64,000 bases of DNA from Candidatus Dechloromonas phosphorivorans (GCA_016714975.1 JADKBR010000026.1:80399-144398); one strand, 5' to 3'; shown: positions 52,070 through 63,044, counted from the stretch's first letter. Notes: a model not told the origin generated them from the letters alone. Made by a program: numbers and translations.

Positions 52070-53199
52070 AGTCCACCTTCGACAAACTGCGCGCCGGGCA
52101 GCCGCAACTCTTCGCCGACGCCGCCATCACCGTCGATGCGGCGACGGTGAACGCGATGGCCGAGATCATCGCCGCCATCGAGTCGGTTGTCGCCTTGCCG
52201 GCCTGGCGCGCGCGCGTGCTCGCCTGGGCGCCGCAGATCGCCCGCTGCCCGGTCGCCGCGCGCGGCGTCTTCCTCGGCTATGACTTTCACCTGACCGACG
52301 CCGGCCCGCAACTGATCGAGATCAACACCAACGCCGGCGGCGGGCTGATCAACGCCTATCTGCTCGCGGCGCACGGGCGGGCCGCCAAGGGTGCCCGGGT
52401 CATGGAGTCGTTCGTCGCGATGTTTCGCGAGGAATGGCGGCGCGAGCGGGGCAACGCAGCGCTGCGGCGCATCGCCATCGTCGACGAGAACCCGGGCGAG
52501 CAGTTTCTCGCGGCGGAATTCGCGCTCTTCGCCGAACTGTTCGAGGAGCACGGCATCGCCGCCGTGATCGTCGATCCGCGCGACCTGGTGCGCGACGGCA
52601 ACCGCCTGTTGCACCGCGGCGACGCGATCGACCTGGTCTACAACCGCCTCACCGATTTCTCGCTGGATGCCACGGTCAACGCCGATTTGCGGGCTGTTTT
52701 CGAGGCCGGCGGCGTCGTGCTGACGCCGCATCCGCCGGCGCATGCCCTTTACGCCGACAAGCGCAACCTGATGCTGCTGTCCGACGCGGCAGCGCTGCGC
52801 GATCTCGGCGTCGCCGAAGAAACGCAGCGCACCCTGCTGGCCGGCATTCCGCGCACCGTCGCAGTCTGCCCGGAGCAGGCCGAGCGTTTCTGGAGCGAGA
52901 GGAAGCGCTGGTTCTTCAAGCCACCCGCCGGCTTCGGCAGTCGCGCGGCGTATCGCGGCGGCAAGCTGACACGGCGGGTCTTCGAGGAGATCCTGCACGG
53001 CGGCTATATCGCGCAGGAAATCGCCCCGCCGTCGGAACATGTCGTGATGGTTGCCAATGGCGAGCAGCGCATGAAGGCGGACATCCGCTGCCTGGTCTAC
53101 GACCGGCGCATCCAGCTGGTTTCCGCCCGCCTCTACCAGGGCCAGACGACCAATTTCCGCACGCCGGGCGGCGGTTTCGCGCCGGTGTTCGTTTCTTGA
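52066..53199 (+). CDS. ATP-grasp-like protein of unknown substrate
   Basis: A 377-residue cytoplasmic protein. GPQLIEINTNAGGGLINAYL near residue 82 recalls the acidic metal-binding motif of ATP-grasp ligases, and WFFKPPAGFGSRAAYRGGKL (about 283-302) recalls their glycine-rich lid; MKADIRCLVYDRRIQLVSAR near the end is also consistent. The order suggests a rearranged ATP-grasp similar to glutathionylspermidine synthase-like folds. It overlaps the helicase gene by four bases and precedes mobB by 17. The frame is open further upstream, antisense-like and not used. The product is unknown. Confidence 0.72.
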   Translation: MKSTFDKLRAGQPQLFADAAITVDAATVNAMAEIIAAIESVVALPAWRARVLAWAPQIARCPVAARGVFLGYDFHLTDAGPQLIEINTNAGGGLINAYLLAAHGRAAKGARVMESFVAMFREEWRRERGNAALRRIAIVDENPGEQFLAAEFALFAELFEEHGIAAVIVDPRDLVRDGNRLLHRGDAIDLVYNRLTDFSLDATVNADLRAVFEAGGVVLTPHPPAHALYADKRNLMLLSDAAALRDLGVAEETQRTLLAGIPRTVAVCPEQAERFWSERKRWFFKPPAGFGSRAAYRGGKLTRRVFEEILHGGYIAQEIAPPSEHVVMVANGEQRMKADIRCLVYDRRIQLVSARLYQGQTTNFRTPGGGFAPVFVS

Positions 53200-53216
53200 A
53201 CGGGTAGAATCGCGCC

Positions 53217-53723
53217 ATGAAAGTTTTCGGCATTGCCGGCTACTCCGGCTCCGGCAAGACGACCCTGCTGGAAAAACTGATCCCGCAATTCACCGCGCGC
53301 GGCCTCAGGGTCTCGGTGATCAAGCACGCGCATCACGGCTTCGATATCGACCGCCCGGGCAAGGATTCCTACCGTCATCGCGAAGCCGGGGCGAGCGAGG
53401 TGCTGCTCTCGTGCAACGACCGCTGGGCGCTGATGCACGAGCGGCGTGACGGATCCGACGTGACGCTGGATGAACTGCTGGCCCGCCTGGCGCCTTGCGA
53501 CCTGGTGCTGGTCGAAGGCTTCAAGCAGGAACCGATCCCCAAGCTCGAAGTCTATCGCCCGGAAAACGGCAAGCCGCCGCTGTTTCCCGAGCGCAGCGAT
53601 ATCGTCGCGGTCGCCAGCAATGTGGCGCTCGCCACCAGTCTGCCGCGCCTGGCGCTCGACGACGTCGCCGCCATCGCCGACTTCGTGATGAACACCCTTC
53701 AATTGCAGGAACGCCCATGCTGA
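53217..53723 (+). CDS. mobB: Molybdopterin-guanine dinucleotide biosynthesis protein MobB
   Basis: A 168-residue P-loop GTP-binding protein. Walker A is GYSGSGKTT (about 8-16); VSVIKHAHHGFDIDRPGKDS is the family's second motif, with the KHxHH pattern; VLVEGFKQEPIPKLEVYRP follows. MobB assists MobA in attaching GMP to molybdopterin. It is the first of four molybdenum-cofactor genes (mobB-moeA-moaD-moaE), and its stop overlaps the moeA start. Confidence 0.93.
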   Translation: MKVFGIAGYSGSGKTTLLEKLIPQFTARGLRVSVIKHAHHGFDIDRPGKDSYRHREAGASEVLLSCNDRWALMHERRDGSDVTLDELLARLAPCDLVLVEGFKQEPIPKLEVYRPENGKPPLFPERSDIVAVASNVALATSLPRLALDDVAAIADFVMNTLQLQERPC

Positions 53724-54922
53724 GTTTCGAACAGGCCCTGGAAAGACTGCTCGCCGCGGCGCAGCCGGTCACGGAAATCCGCTCGCAGCCGCTGACCGCC
53801 GCCGCCGGGCGCGTTTTGGCCCTTGCCCAGCGGTCGACCGTGGCAGTGCCGCCACTCGACAATTCGGGCATGGACGGCTACGCCGTGCGCAGCGCCGACG
53901 TGACCGCCGCCGGGGTCTGCCTGCCGGTCAGCCAGCGCATTCCCGCCGGCACGGTCGGGACCGCGTTGCGGCCGGGAACGGCGGCGCGCATCTTCACCGG
54001 CGCGCCGGTACCGGCAGGGGCCGACGCCGTCGTCATGCAGGAACTCTGCGAACATGGCGACGGGGGGGTGGTCATCAACCACGTGCCGCGCCCCGAGGAA
54101 AACATCCGCCGCGCCGGCGAGGACATCGCCGCCGGCGCCGAGATTCTCCGGCCCGGGATCAGGCTGCGCCCGCAGGACATCGCGCTCGCCGCCAGCGCAG
54201 GGCTGCCCGAGCTGCCGGTCTATCGCCGGGTGCGCGTCGGCGTCTTCTTCACCGGCGACGAACTGGTGCAACCGGGCGAGCCGCTGCCTCCCGGCGCCAT
54301 CTACAACTCGAACCGCTACGCGCTGCGCGCGCTGCTCGAGGGCCTGGGCTGCGCGGTGCGCGACCTCGGCACGGTCCCCGACAAGCTGCCGGCGACCCGT
54401 GACGCGCTGCGCCGCGCGGCGGCCGACAACGACCTGATCATCACCAGCGGCGGCGTTTCGGTCGGCGAGGAGGATCACGTCAAGGCGGCGGTCGCGGCCG
54501 AGGGCCAGCTCGACATGTGGAAGATCGCCATCAAGCCGGGCAAGCCGCTGGCCTTCGGCGAAGTCCGCCGCGATGGTGGAAAGGCCTGGTTCATCGGTCT
54601 GCCCGGCAATCCGGTGTCGGCGATGGTGACCTTCATGGTCATGGTCCGCCCCTTCGTCCTGCGCCTGCAGGGCATCAGCGACGTGACACCGCGCGCCTTC
54701 GTCGTGCGCGCCGACTTCGACTGGCCGCGACCCGACGTGCGCGCCGAATTCCTGCGCGCCCGCATCAACGACCGGGGTGGCGTCGACCTCTATCCGAACC
54801 AGGGCTCGGGCGTCGTCACCTCGCTGTGCTGGGGCGATGGCCTGGTCATCAACCCGCCGGCGCTGGCGGTCAAACGCGGCGACAGCGTACGCTTCGTGCC
54901 GTTCGCGGAATTGCTGACGTGA
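53717..54922 (+). CDS. moeA: Molybdopterin molybdenumtransferase MoeA
   Basis: A 401-residue enzyme inserting molybdate into adenylylated molybdopterin. VPPLDNSGMDGYAVRSADVT (about 49-68) is the MoeA signature; GDELVQPGEPLPPGAIYNSN and ITSGGVSVGEEDHVK follow; FIGLPGNPVSAMVTFMVMVR near residue 300 is conserved. The ATG at 53717 overlaps mobB by seven bases, and the stop overlaps the moaD GTG by four. Confidence 0.94.
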   Translation: MLSFEQALERLLAAAQPVTEIRSQPLTAAAGRVLALAQRSTVAVPPLDNSGMDGYAVRSADVTAAGVCLPVSQRIPAGTVGTALRPGTAARIFTGAPVPAGADAVVMQELCEHGDGGVVINHVPRPEENIRRAGEDIAAGAEILRPGIRLRPQDIALAASAGLPELPVYRRVRVGVFFTGDELVQPGEPLPPGAIYNSNRYALRALLEGLGCAVRDLGTVPDKLPATRDALRRAAADNDLIITSGGVSVGEEDHVKAAVAAEGQLDMWKIAIKPGKPLAFGEVRRDGGKAWFIGLPGNPVSAMVTFMVMVRPFVLRLQGISDVTPRAFVVRADFDWPRPDVRAEFLRARINDRGGVDLYPNQGSGVVTSLCWGDGLVINPPALAVKRGDSVRFVPFAELLT

Positions 54923-55167
54923 GCGTCAAGGTTCTCTATTTCGCCGGCCTCAGGGAGGCGCTCGGCACGGGCGGCGAGACGCTGGAACTGCCGCCCGGGG
55001 TGACTACCGCCGGCGGCCTGCGCGACTGGCTGGCCGGCCACGGTCGGGAAGCGCTGGCCAGTGCGAAGAACCTGCGTTGCGCGGTCAATCAGGACATGGC
55101 GGGTCCGGACGCGGCGGTCGGCGACGGTGACGAGATCGCCTTCTTTCCGCCGGTCACGGGAGGTTGA
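54919..55167 (+). CDS. moaD: Molybdopterin synthase small subunit MoaD
   Basis: An 82-residue ubiquitin-fold sulfur carrier (VKVLYFAGLREALGTGGETL at the start) that ends in the diagnostic Gly-Gly (FFPPVTGG), where the thiocarboxylate forms. It starts at GTG 54919 within the moeA stop and ends over the moaE start. With MoaE it converts cyclic pyranopterin phosphate to molybdopterin. Confidence 0.92.
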   Translation: MSVKVLYFAGLREALGTGGETLELPPGVTTAGGLRDWLAGHGREALASAKNLRCAVNQDMAGPDAAVGDGDEIAFFPPVTGG

Positions 55168-55169
55168 CC

Positions 55170-55637
55170 GTGACCGTCCGCGTTCAGCAGGCGGATTTCG
55201 ACCTTGGGGCCGAGTTGACCGCGCTCAGGGCCGGCGATGCCCGGGTCGGCGCGCTGGCCAGCTTCGTCGGGCTGGTGCGCGATTTCAGTCACGGGACCGG
55301 CGTCGCGGAAATGACCCTCGAACACTATCCGGGCATGACCGAAAAGGCGCTCGCGGACATCGTCGCCGAGGCGAAAGCGCGCTGGGACATCTACGCCACG
55401 CTGGTCATCCACCGCGTCGGCCCGCTCAAGCCGTGCGACCAGATCGTGCTGGTCGCCGTGACCAGCGCGCATCGCGGCGAAGCCTTCGCCGCCTGCGAGT
55501 TCATCATGGATTACCTGAAGACCAGGGCGCCGTTCTGGAAACGGGAAGTCACGGCGGAAGGCGCGCGCTGGGTCGATGCGCGCGAAACCGACGACAGCGC
55601 TGCGGCGCGCTGGCAGACTGCGGAACCTCAACCTTAG
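55170..55637 (+). CDS. moaE: Molybdopterin synthase catalytic subunit MoaE
   Basis: A 155-residue catalytic subunit. GALASFVGLVRDFSHGTGVA (about 26-45), LEHYPGMTEKAL and MDYLKTRAPFWKREVTAEGA (with the active-site lysines) are family motifs. The GTG at 55170 has GGGAGG six bases upstream and is a better start than TTG 55164, which overlaps moaD. It is the last gene of the molybdenum-cofactor run. The DNA beyond its stop is visibly less GC-rich. Confidence 0.92.
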   Translation: MTVRVQQADFDLGAELTALRAGDARVGALASFVGLVRDFSHGTGVAEMTLEHYPGMTEKALADIVAEAKARWDIYATLVIHRVGPLKPCDQIVLVAVTSAHRGEAFAACEFIMDYLKTRAPFWKREVTAEGARWVDARETDDSAAARWQTAEPQP

Positions 55638-55832
55638 TCGCCAAGCCGGTGCCAAATCGCCGACCATATCGCTTGAGTGACGGGAGACCCCACTGCGGAC
55701 TGATGTCAAATGAGACTCCGTTGTCTGCTTACTCAAGGGATAGCTGCCTCTGAGGGAGAGTTGGCTGTGCCTTGTTTCGGTGGACAATTGAACCGGATGT
55801 ACTATCCCTGAAGGAGGAGAAATGAGTGGAGA

Positions 55833-56546
55833 TTGGCGTGGCTCCTTTTGAGCGTTCTGTCCGTTCAGCTACTACCAGTCATCTTGCTGTTTAGCGTGAC
55901 TGGTTGTGCGAATTCGCCTGGCGTTGAGGTTTTATCTTCGCCCACTGTTGCCGTCCTAATCAACCGGACATGGGTGGAGGATGACCCACGAGGGTTCGCT
56001 TGGGACGTGCGCAAGGAGGAACGCGAAACGGAGGAACAATTCGCATCCTGTGTCAGGAGTGCAGCCTCTTCGAAGGGCGTTTCGGTACGAGTAATATCCG
56101 GTACCGAGTTCCGCGCCGCAGCTTTCCCTGACCTTGATCCTCGTGCAGCCCCTCGCAGGGTTGAGACGTTGCGCTCACTGATTCCCGACTCCAGATTCCG
56201 GGGACGCATTGAGGCCGCACACATAGACTATCTGGCAATAGTTGGCGGTGAAACACGTACGTCCGAGACAAAAGGTGGAGTTGTCTGTGGTGCGAGTATG
56301 GGCGGAGGTGGATGTTTTGGGCTCTTATGGTGGGATCACGAATCGCGTCTTTCTGCCCTGATTGTGGATTTACGTGGCGGTACAGAGCGGCTCACCGAAG
56401 GGGTCGATGCGGCGGGGCAGTCGTGGTTCGCGATTTTCGTAGCGTTTCCCCTCGCGGCACCTTCTGCTCATGAGGCAAAAGGGTGCGAGCGCTTTGGCCG
56501 CGCTGTCGCCAACGCGTTAGCGGAAATGCATCGCAAAGGAGACTAG
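55833..56546 (+). CDS. Putative lipoprotein, function unknown
   Basis: A 237-residue protein with a lipoprotein signal ending SVTGC (cysteine 25). A Gly/Cys-rich patch VVCGASMGGGGCFGLLWWD lies near residue 165, and the end (CERFGRAVANALAEMHRKGD) is helical. I do not recognise the family. The start is odd: AAGGAGGAG is placed for an ATG at 55822 that stops after nine codons, and the protein itself must begin at TTG 55833 or 55848. This may reflect a frameshift, an unusual start or a leader peptide. It heads a four-gene run of lipoproteins with lower GC. Confidence 0.6.
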   Translation: MAWLLLSVLSVQLLPVILLFSVTGCANSPGVEVLSSPTVAVLINRTWVEDDPRGFAWDVRKEERETEEQFASCVRSAASSKGVSVRVISGTEFRAAAFPDLDPRAAPRRVETLRSLIPDSRFRGRIEAAHIDYLAIVGGETRTSETKGGVVCGASMGGGGCFGLLWWDHESRLSALIVDLRGGTERLTEGVDAAGQSWFAIFVAFPLAAPSAHEAKGCERFGRAVANALAEMHRKGD

Positions 56547-56549
56547 ACT

Positions 56550-57035
56550 TTGGGACAGGTTCAAAAGGAGTCGGGTGAAATCAGCTTTCGGCATCAAGCA
56601 TCCGCCCACATCCGTGGATGGAAATCTGGGTCTATGCTGATTCTTGCGATAGCACTTGCCGTTGCAGCCTGTGCAGAAGATCCCAAAAGATTCGCCACTG
56701 TTGAGGCATTCCGCGATACGAAACGCATCGAGACCCAACTCCAAAGAGGGGTCTCAACCAAGGAAGATGTAAAGCGGATGTTGGGCGAGCCCACGGGATC
56801 CGGAGCGGTCTTCATGGCCAGCGTGCAGCAACGCCCACAGGAGATGTGGTTCTACCAGGATATTGAGCTCAAGGACATCAAGGGGTCAAAGGGCGTGTTG
56901 AACGTAAGTTTCCGACAGCAAATCTTGGTGGTCATTCTTCGCGACGGGACCTTTGATGGGTTCATGTGGTTTTCGAATGAGGAGGCGGCAACAGGGTGGG
57001 TCAAGGACAGCTTGCAGGGGAAGGTAGGGCGATGA
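56550..57035 (+). CDS. BamE/SmpA-like lipoprotein, paralogue 1
   Basis: A 161-residue protein starting at TTG 56550, with AAAGGAG eight bases upstream; an ATG at 56634 is an alternative. The lipobox is AVAAC (cysteine 41 from the TTG). The core LQRGVSTKEDVKRMLGEPTG resembles the SmpA/OmlA (BamE) fold, whose first motif is G-x-S/T-x-x-D-V-x-x-x-L-G-x-P. The C-terminal strands end GTFDGFMWFSN. It is one of three tandem paralogues and overlaps the next by four bases. Confidence 0.65.
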   Translation: MGQVQKESGEISFRHQASAHIRGWKSGSMLILAIALAVAACAEDPKRFATVEAFRDTKRIETQLQRGVSTKEDVKRMLGEPTGSGAVFMASVQQRPQEMWFYQDIELKDIKGSKGVLNVSFRQQILVVILRDGTFDGFMWFSNEEAATGWVKDSLQGKVGR

Positions 57036-57403
57036 AGTCAAGCTCCATTTATTCGGTACTTTTGATCGCGTGCTTAGGGCTTGCAGGGCTCCAAGGTTGT
57101 GCCACGCGGTTTGAAATGGGTTCGCCGCCACGAGTGGAAAGCCTGGCACAACTGACACCGCGAATATCGACAAAGAATGATGTGCTGCTCACTCTTGGCG
57201 AGCCTCGCGGCTTTGGTGCTGCGCGCCTTGACCCCACCTTCAATCCACAGCGCGTTTGGCTCTATGAACACACCGTCGCCGAAGGTAAGGACATCAAGCT
57301 GACGATGCTGTTGGTTTTTTTCTCCGACGACACCTATGAGGGGTACATGTGGTTCGCTGATTCAGCCAACCTGAAAGAGTATTCGGGGGGTAAGGCTAAA
57401 TGA
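57032..57403 (+). CDS. BamE/SmpA-like lipoprotein, paralogue 2
   Basis: A 123-residue lipoprotein (MKSSSIYSVLLIACLGLAGL, lipobox GLQGC with cysteine 23). The core LTPRISTKNDVLLTLGEPRG repeats the motif of its neighbours, and DDTYEGYMWFADSANLKEYS ends like paralogue 1. Overlaps of four bases on both sides imply coupled translation. The target envelope process is unknown. Confidence 0.68.
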   Translation: MKSSSIYSVLLIACLGLAGLQGCATRFEMGSPPRVESLAQLTPRISTKNDVLLTLGEPRGFGAARLDPTFNPQRVWLYEHTVAEGKDIKLTMLLVFFSDDTYEGYMWFADSANLKEYSGGKAK

Positions 57404-57780
57404 AGATGCGCAACTCCTTCCAAGCAAGTCTGATTGCCCTATCCCTAGCAACTGCATTGCTTCCGGGTTGCGGAGAGATCAAGGTTCGCGCTGGAGTCCC
57501 TGTTGCCCCGTCTTTACTCGAGTCCAAGTTAGTCTTGGGGCACTCAACCGAGAAAGATATCCGCGAGGTATTGGGGGAACCTCCCGGTGTAGGACGCGAG
57601 TGGTTGTCATTCCATACCCGAGCTCGGACCATCTGGTCATACCATTTTGAAGAGAGTCAGGCCTCTCTATCGGGCGTGGGAGATGCTCACCGGATATTTC
57701 TCTGGGTATTTCTGGCTGATGGGCGCTACGACGGATTCCTTTGGGTTTCCAGTTTTCCGGCAGATCGCACGCCACCCTAG
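57400..57780 (+). CDS. BamE/SmpA-like lipoprotein, paralogue 3
   Basis: A 126-residue lipoprotein (signal MKMRNSFQASLIALSLATAL, lipobox LLPGC with cysteine 24). LVLGHSTEKDIREVLGEPPG and DGRYDGFLWVSS match the other two paralogues. The gene ends the cluster; beyond it lies a 620-base stretch without a gene, then the IS91 element. The cluster's base composition differs from its surroundings, which suggests acquisition. Confidence 0.65.
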   Translation: MKMRNSFQASLIALSLATALLPGCGEIKVRAGVPVAPSLLESKLVLGHSTEKDIREVLGEPPGVGREWLSFHTRARTIWSYHFEESQASLSGVGDAHRIFLWVFLADGRYDGFLWVSSFPADRTPP

Positions 57781-58403
57781 AGTAGTCAGAAGCGCACTTC
57801 CCGCTACGCCCGCACGGGCATCAATTTTGTGCAACCGTCTAGCTTGCCCTACGAGTTTTCTCCGAGATGCTTACGTCGGCTTAGAGCCAGTTCGGTCTTG
57901 GACATCCCCAAACATCCTGAATGCCTGTGCCTGCGAATATCTGGAAAGGCCGAACTCTTGTCTGATGGGGCAGCGTTACTGAAGGTCTCCTTCGGCAGGA
58001 GTCTCCCGCCGCTCAACTCCAACAGTCTGCCATTGGTCGACGGACCGCTTGTGTTAAGGGTTGTCCGATGCCTGCCCATACGCGCTGGTGTCTCCGGATG
58101 TGCTGAAGCCGATGGGCAGGCGTTGGAGAAGCCCCGAGGGAGGAAACCGCGGGGTGAACCGGGATGGTTATTGCAGGTGACCCTGCTATGGGGATTTGAG
58201 TCTTTGCCTGCTGGCCAGACGTAATATTCCGGCTGACTCGGAGAGCATTCCGCGACTCGGCCTGCCGTTCCTGGTAGGGAAACCTCGTGTTTTAGGGTGC
58301 TGCACTAGGTAAAAGCCGGGACGCTTACCCCAGAAGGCAAAGCTGGACCACATCGGCGCAAGCCAATGAATGCTCATGAAGAGGATGCGACGTCGAAAGA
58401 CGT
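57781..58403. other. Gene-free stretch before the IS91 transposase
   Basis: 623 bases in which I find no credible gene. A small hairpin ACGTC-GAAA-GACGT (58390-58403) directly follows the transposase stop and may belong to the origin end of the IS91-like element. Purine-rich tracts with GAGGGAGGAAACC near 58136 do not match a structure I can name. Confidence 0.4.
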
Positions 58404-59600
58404 TCATGAAGAACCTTGCCGTAATGGCGGCGCGCGGATCGGTTGCCCGCACAGAAAGATCTCGATAATGACCATAGCTGCCCCGCACGTCGGGCAAACG
58501 AAGGTAGGCTGAACCAGCGCAGCGGAGACCTCAGCATCCGCCGTTTCCGGCAGGGGCGTCGGTGCCACCTGCAACAACTCGCGCACCTTGGCCAGATTCT
58601 CGCGGCGCCCGCCATTCGCAAGTAGCCCAAAGTGGCGAATACGATGAAAGCCACCAGGTAGCACATGCAGCAGAAACCGGCGCATGAACTCTGCCGGGCC
58701 CAGTGTCATCGTCTTGATGCGCGTTCCCTCCTTGCTCCGATAGTCTTTCCAACGGAAGGTGATACCACGCTCATCCATCGCCACCAGGCGCTGATTAGAA
58801 ATGGCCACCCGGTGGGTATAACGCGACAAATACGCCAGGACGGCTGCCGGTCCGGCAAACGGGCGCTTGGCATAGACTACCCATTCACACTTCCTGAGTG
58901 GTCGTAGCCAATCGGTGAATGCCGTTGGATCAGCCAGATTGGCGAACTCACCAAAGAACTGCAACTGGCCAGCGCCATGTGCCAGGGCTAACTCTTCAAG
59001 GAAACGTCGGCGAAACAGCCGCGAGAGCACCCGAACCGGCAGGAAGAAGCCCAGCTTGCACGCCACCCAGCGCTTGCCATCGGCCGATAAGCCACCACCG
59101 GGAACGATGCCATGGACGTGCGGATGGTGTGTCAGTGCCGAGCCCCAGGTATGCAGCACCAGTGTCACGCCGATTTGCGCGCCCAGATGCCGGGCGTCAC
59201 CGGCAATCGTCCGCAGCGTCTCGGCAGCCACCTCGAACAACAGCCGATAGATCAGGGCCTTGTTGGCATAGGCGAAAGCACTGATCGGCGCCGGCAAGGT
59301 AAACACCACGTGGTAATACTCCACCGGCAGCAAATCCGCTTGACGTGCTTCCAGCCAGCGTTGCGCTGCACGCGCCTGACATTTCGGGCAATGCCGGTTG
59401 CGGCAGGAGTTGTACGCAATGTCGAGGTGGGCGCAGGCATTGCAGCGCAACACATGTCCCCCCAGCGCCGCTGTGCGGCACTGTTCGATGGCCGACATGA
59501 CCTTGAGTTGCCCCAGACTCAGGTGGCTGTGCTGAGATTGGCGCCAGGCCGGCCCATGGGCGCGGAAGATATCCGCGACCTCCAGGGCAAGACGCCCCAT
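58404..59600 (-). CDS. IS91-family rolling-circle transposase
   Basis: A 398-residue transposase. The N-terminal zinc-binding part has CNACAHLDIAYNSCRNRHCP and KCQARAAQRW (about 51-83). The HUH histidine motif is LTHHPHVHGIVPGGG (about 154-168), and the Y2-type tyrosines lie in LAYLSRYTHRVAISNQRL (about 258-275). It mediates replicative rolling-circle-like transposition by family. It follows a tyrosine recombinase gene by nine bases on the same strand, an arrangement seen in several IS91-group elements. It looks intact. Confidence 0.9.
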   Translation of the reverse strand: MGRLALEVADIFRAHGPAWRQSQHSHLSLGQLKVMSAIEQCRTAALGGHVLRCNACAHLDIAYNSCRNRHCPKCQARAAQRWLEARQADLLPVEYYHVVFTLPAPISAFAYANKALIYRLLFEVAAETLRTIAGDARHLGAQIGVTLVLHTWGSALTHHPHVHGIVPGGGLSADGKRWVACKLGFFLPVRVLSRLFRRRFLEELALAHGAGQLQFFGEFANLADPTAFTDWLRPLRKCEWVVYAKRPFAGPAAVLAYLSRYTHRVAISNQRLVAMDERGITFRWKDYRSKEGTRIKTMTLGPAEFMRRFLLHVLPGGFHRIRHFGLLANGGRRENLAKVRELLQVAPTPLPETADAEVSAALVQPTFVCPTCGAAMVIIEIFLCGQPIRAPPLRQGSS

Positions 59601-59609
59601 GGACGTGAC

Positions 59610-60485
59610 CTACGAGGGGTGCGGACTCTCCAGAGGACTGATCACTTCGCGCAGGAGGTCGGTGGCGACCTGGGCATACAGTGCGGTGGTATCGAGCCGC
59701 TTGTGTCCGAGCAGAACCTGGATCACGCGGATATCCACTTTCTGTTCCAGCAGATGGGTGGCGAAACTGTGGCGCAGGGTATGCATCGAGACGCGCTTGT
59801 CGATCTGCGCGGCCTCTGCGGCGGCATGGATGGCGCGGTTGAGTTGGCGGGTGCTGAGCGATTCGATCGGGTTCAGCCCGGGGAACAGCCAGCCGCCGTC
59901 GAGCATCTTGCCTTGGGCACAGGCGACCCGCCACCAGGTGCGCAGGCGTTCGAGCAGCACCGGCGGCAGCATGGCGTAGCGATCCTTGTGGCCCTTGCCC
60001 TGTTCGATGCGCAAGGTCATGCGCTCGCTGTCGATGTCGCCGACCTTCAGTGCAACCACTTCACTGACGCGCAGTCCCGCACCGTAGGCAACCGACAGCG
60101 CCGTCTGGTGCTTGAGGTTGCCGGCTGCGGCGATCAGACGGGAAACCTCCTCACGGCTCAGGATCACCGGCAGCGTCCGCGGCACGCTGACCGGCTGCAT
60201 CCTGGCCATCAACTCGGCACGATCGAGCGTAATGTCGAAGAAGAACTTCAGCCCGGTGATGGTCGCATTGAGCGTGATCGGCGAAACCCCGTGATCCACC
60301 AGGTGCAACTGAAAGTTGCGCAGGTCCTCAACGTTGGCGCTGTCGGGCGATCTGCCAAGATAGCCGGCAAACTTCCGCACAGCGCGGATATAGCTAGCCT
60401 GTGTCTTGTCGCATAGCTTGCGCATTCGCATGTCCTCGATCATGCGCTGACGCAACTTGCTGGTGGACTGTGTGGTTTGGCTCAT
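59610..60485 (-). CDS. Tyrosine recombinase (phage-integrase type) of the IS91-like element
   Basis: A 291-residue XerC/D-like recombinase. The N-terminal SAM-like DNA-binding part is about 1-95. The catalytic residues are in GAGLRVSEVVAL (Arg), HTLRHSFATHLL (His-x-x-Arg), LLGHKRLDTT (His) and LYAQV (Tyr). Such recombinases accompany IS91-group transposases and may resolve intermediates. The start ATG at 60485 is the obvious one. All five catalytic residues are present. Confidence 0.9.
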   Translation of the reverse strand: MSQTTQSTSKLRQRMIEDMRMRKLCDKTQASYIRAVRKFAGYLGRSPDSANVEDLRNFQLHLVDHGVSPITLNATITGLKFFFDITLDRAELMARMQPVSVPRTLPVILSREEVSRLIAAAGNLKHQTALSVAYGAGLRVSEVVALKVGDIDSERMTLRIEQGKGHKDRYAMLPPVLLERLRTWWRVACAQGKMLDGGWLFPGLNPIESLSTRQLNRAIHAAAEAAQIDKRVSMHTLRHSFATHLLEQKVDIRVIQVLLGHKRLDTTALYAQVATDLLREVISPLESPHPS

Positions 60486-60633
60486 GGCTCTGCTCCTGTC
60501 GCGCCAGGCGGATTACTCGTTCTTCTCACGATCAAAGATCTACTACCTCCACGACGACCTCGACGTCAAATCAGGGCGCCGTTACCGCGCGAGCAGTTTA
60601 GTCCACTTCGGCCAATTTCTGACCCGGACGGGA

Positions 60634-60661
60634 GTTGAAATTCGTCGGCTTGTCCGCATCT
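60634..60661 (+). promoter_or_regulatory. Candidate sigma-32 heat-shock promoter of clpB
   Basis: GTTGAAA (60634-60640) and CCGCATCT (60654-60661), separated by 13 bases, approximate the sigma-32 consensus CTTGAAA and CCCCATNT. The site lies 34 bases before the clpB start. It agrees with heat-shock control of clpB in proteobacteria. Confidence 0.5.
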
Positions 60662-60695
60662 ACGGGGCATTGAAGAATTCCCGACGGAGACAGCC

Positions 60696-63044
<2,349 letters not shown>

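Larger units (their letters stand above)
58390..60485 (-). mobile_element. IS91-family element with accessory tyrosine recombinase (outer ends not fixed)
   Basis: The core comprises a tyrosine recombinase and an IS91-type transposase in one operon. IS91 elements lack terminal inverted repeats and target duplications, so the ends cannot be set from one copy; the coordinates cover the genes and an adjoining hairpin. Insertion is between the lipoprotein cluster and the broken clpB. Confidence 0.7.

Noticed and set aside
57781..58403. A group II intron or retron RNA in the gene-free stretch before IS91
   Set aside because: Purine-rich GAGGGAGGAAACC caught attention, but no 5' GUGYG, domain V hairpin or reverse transcriptase gene is present.
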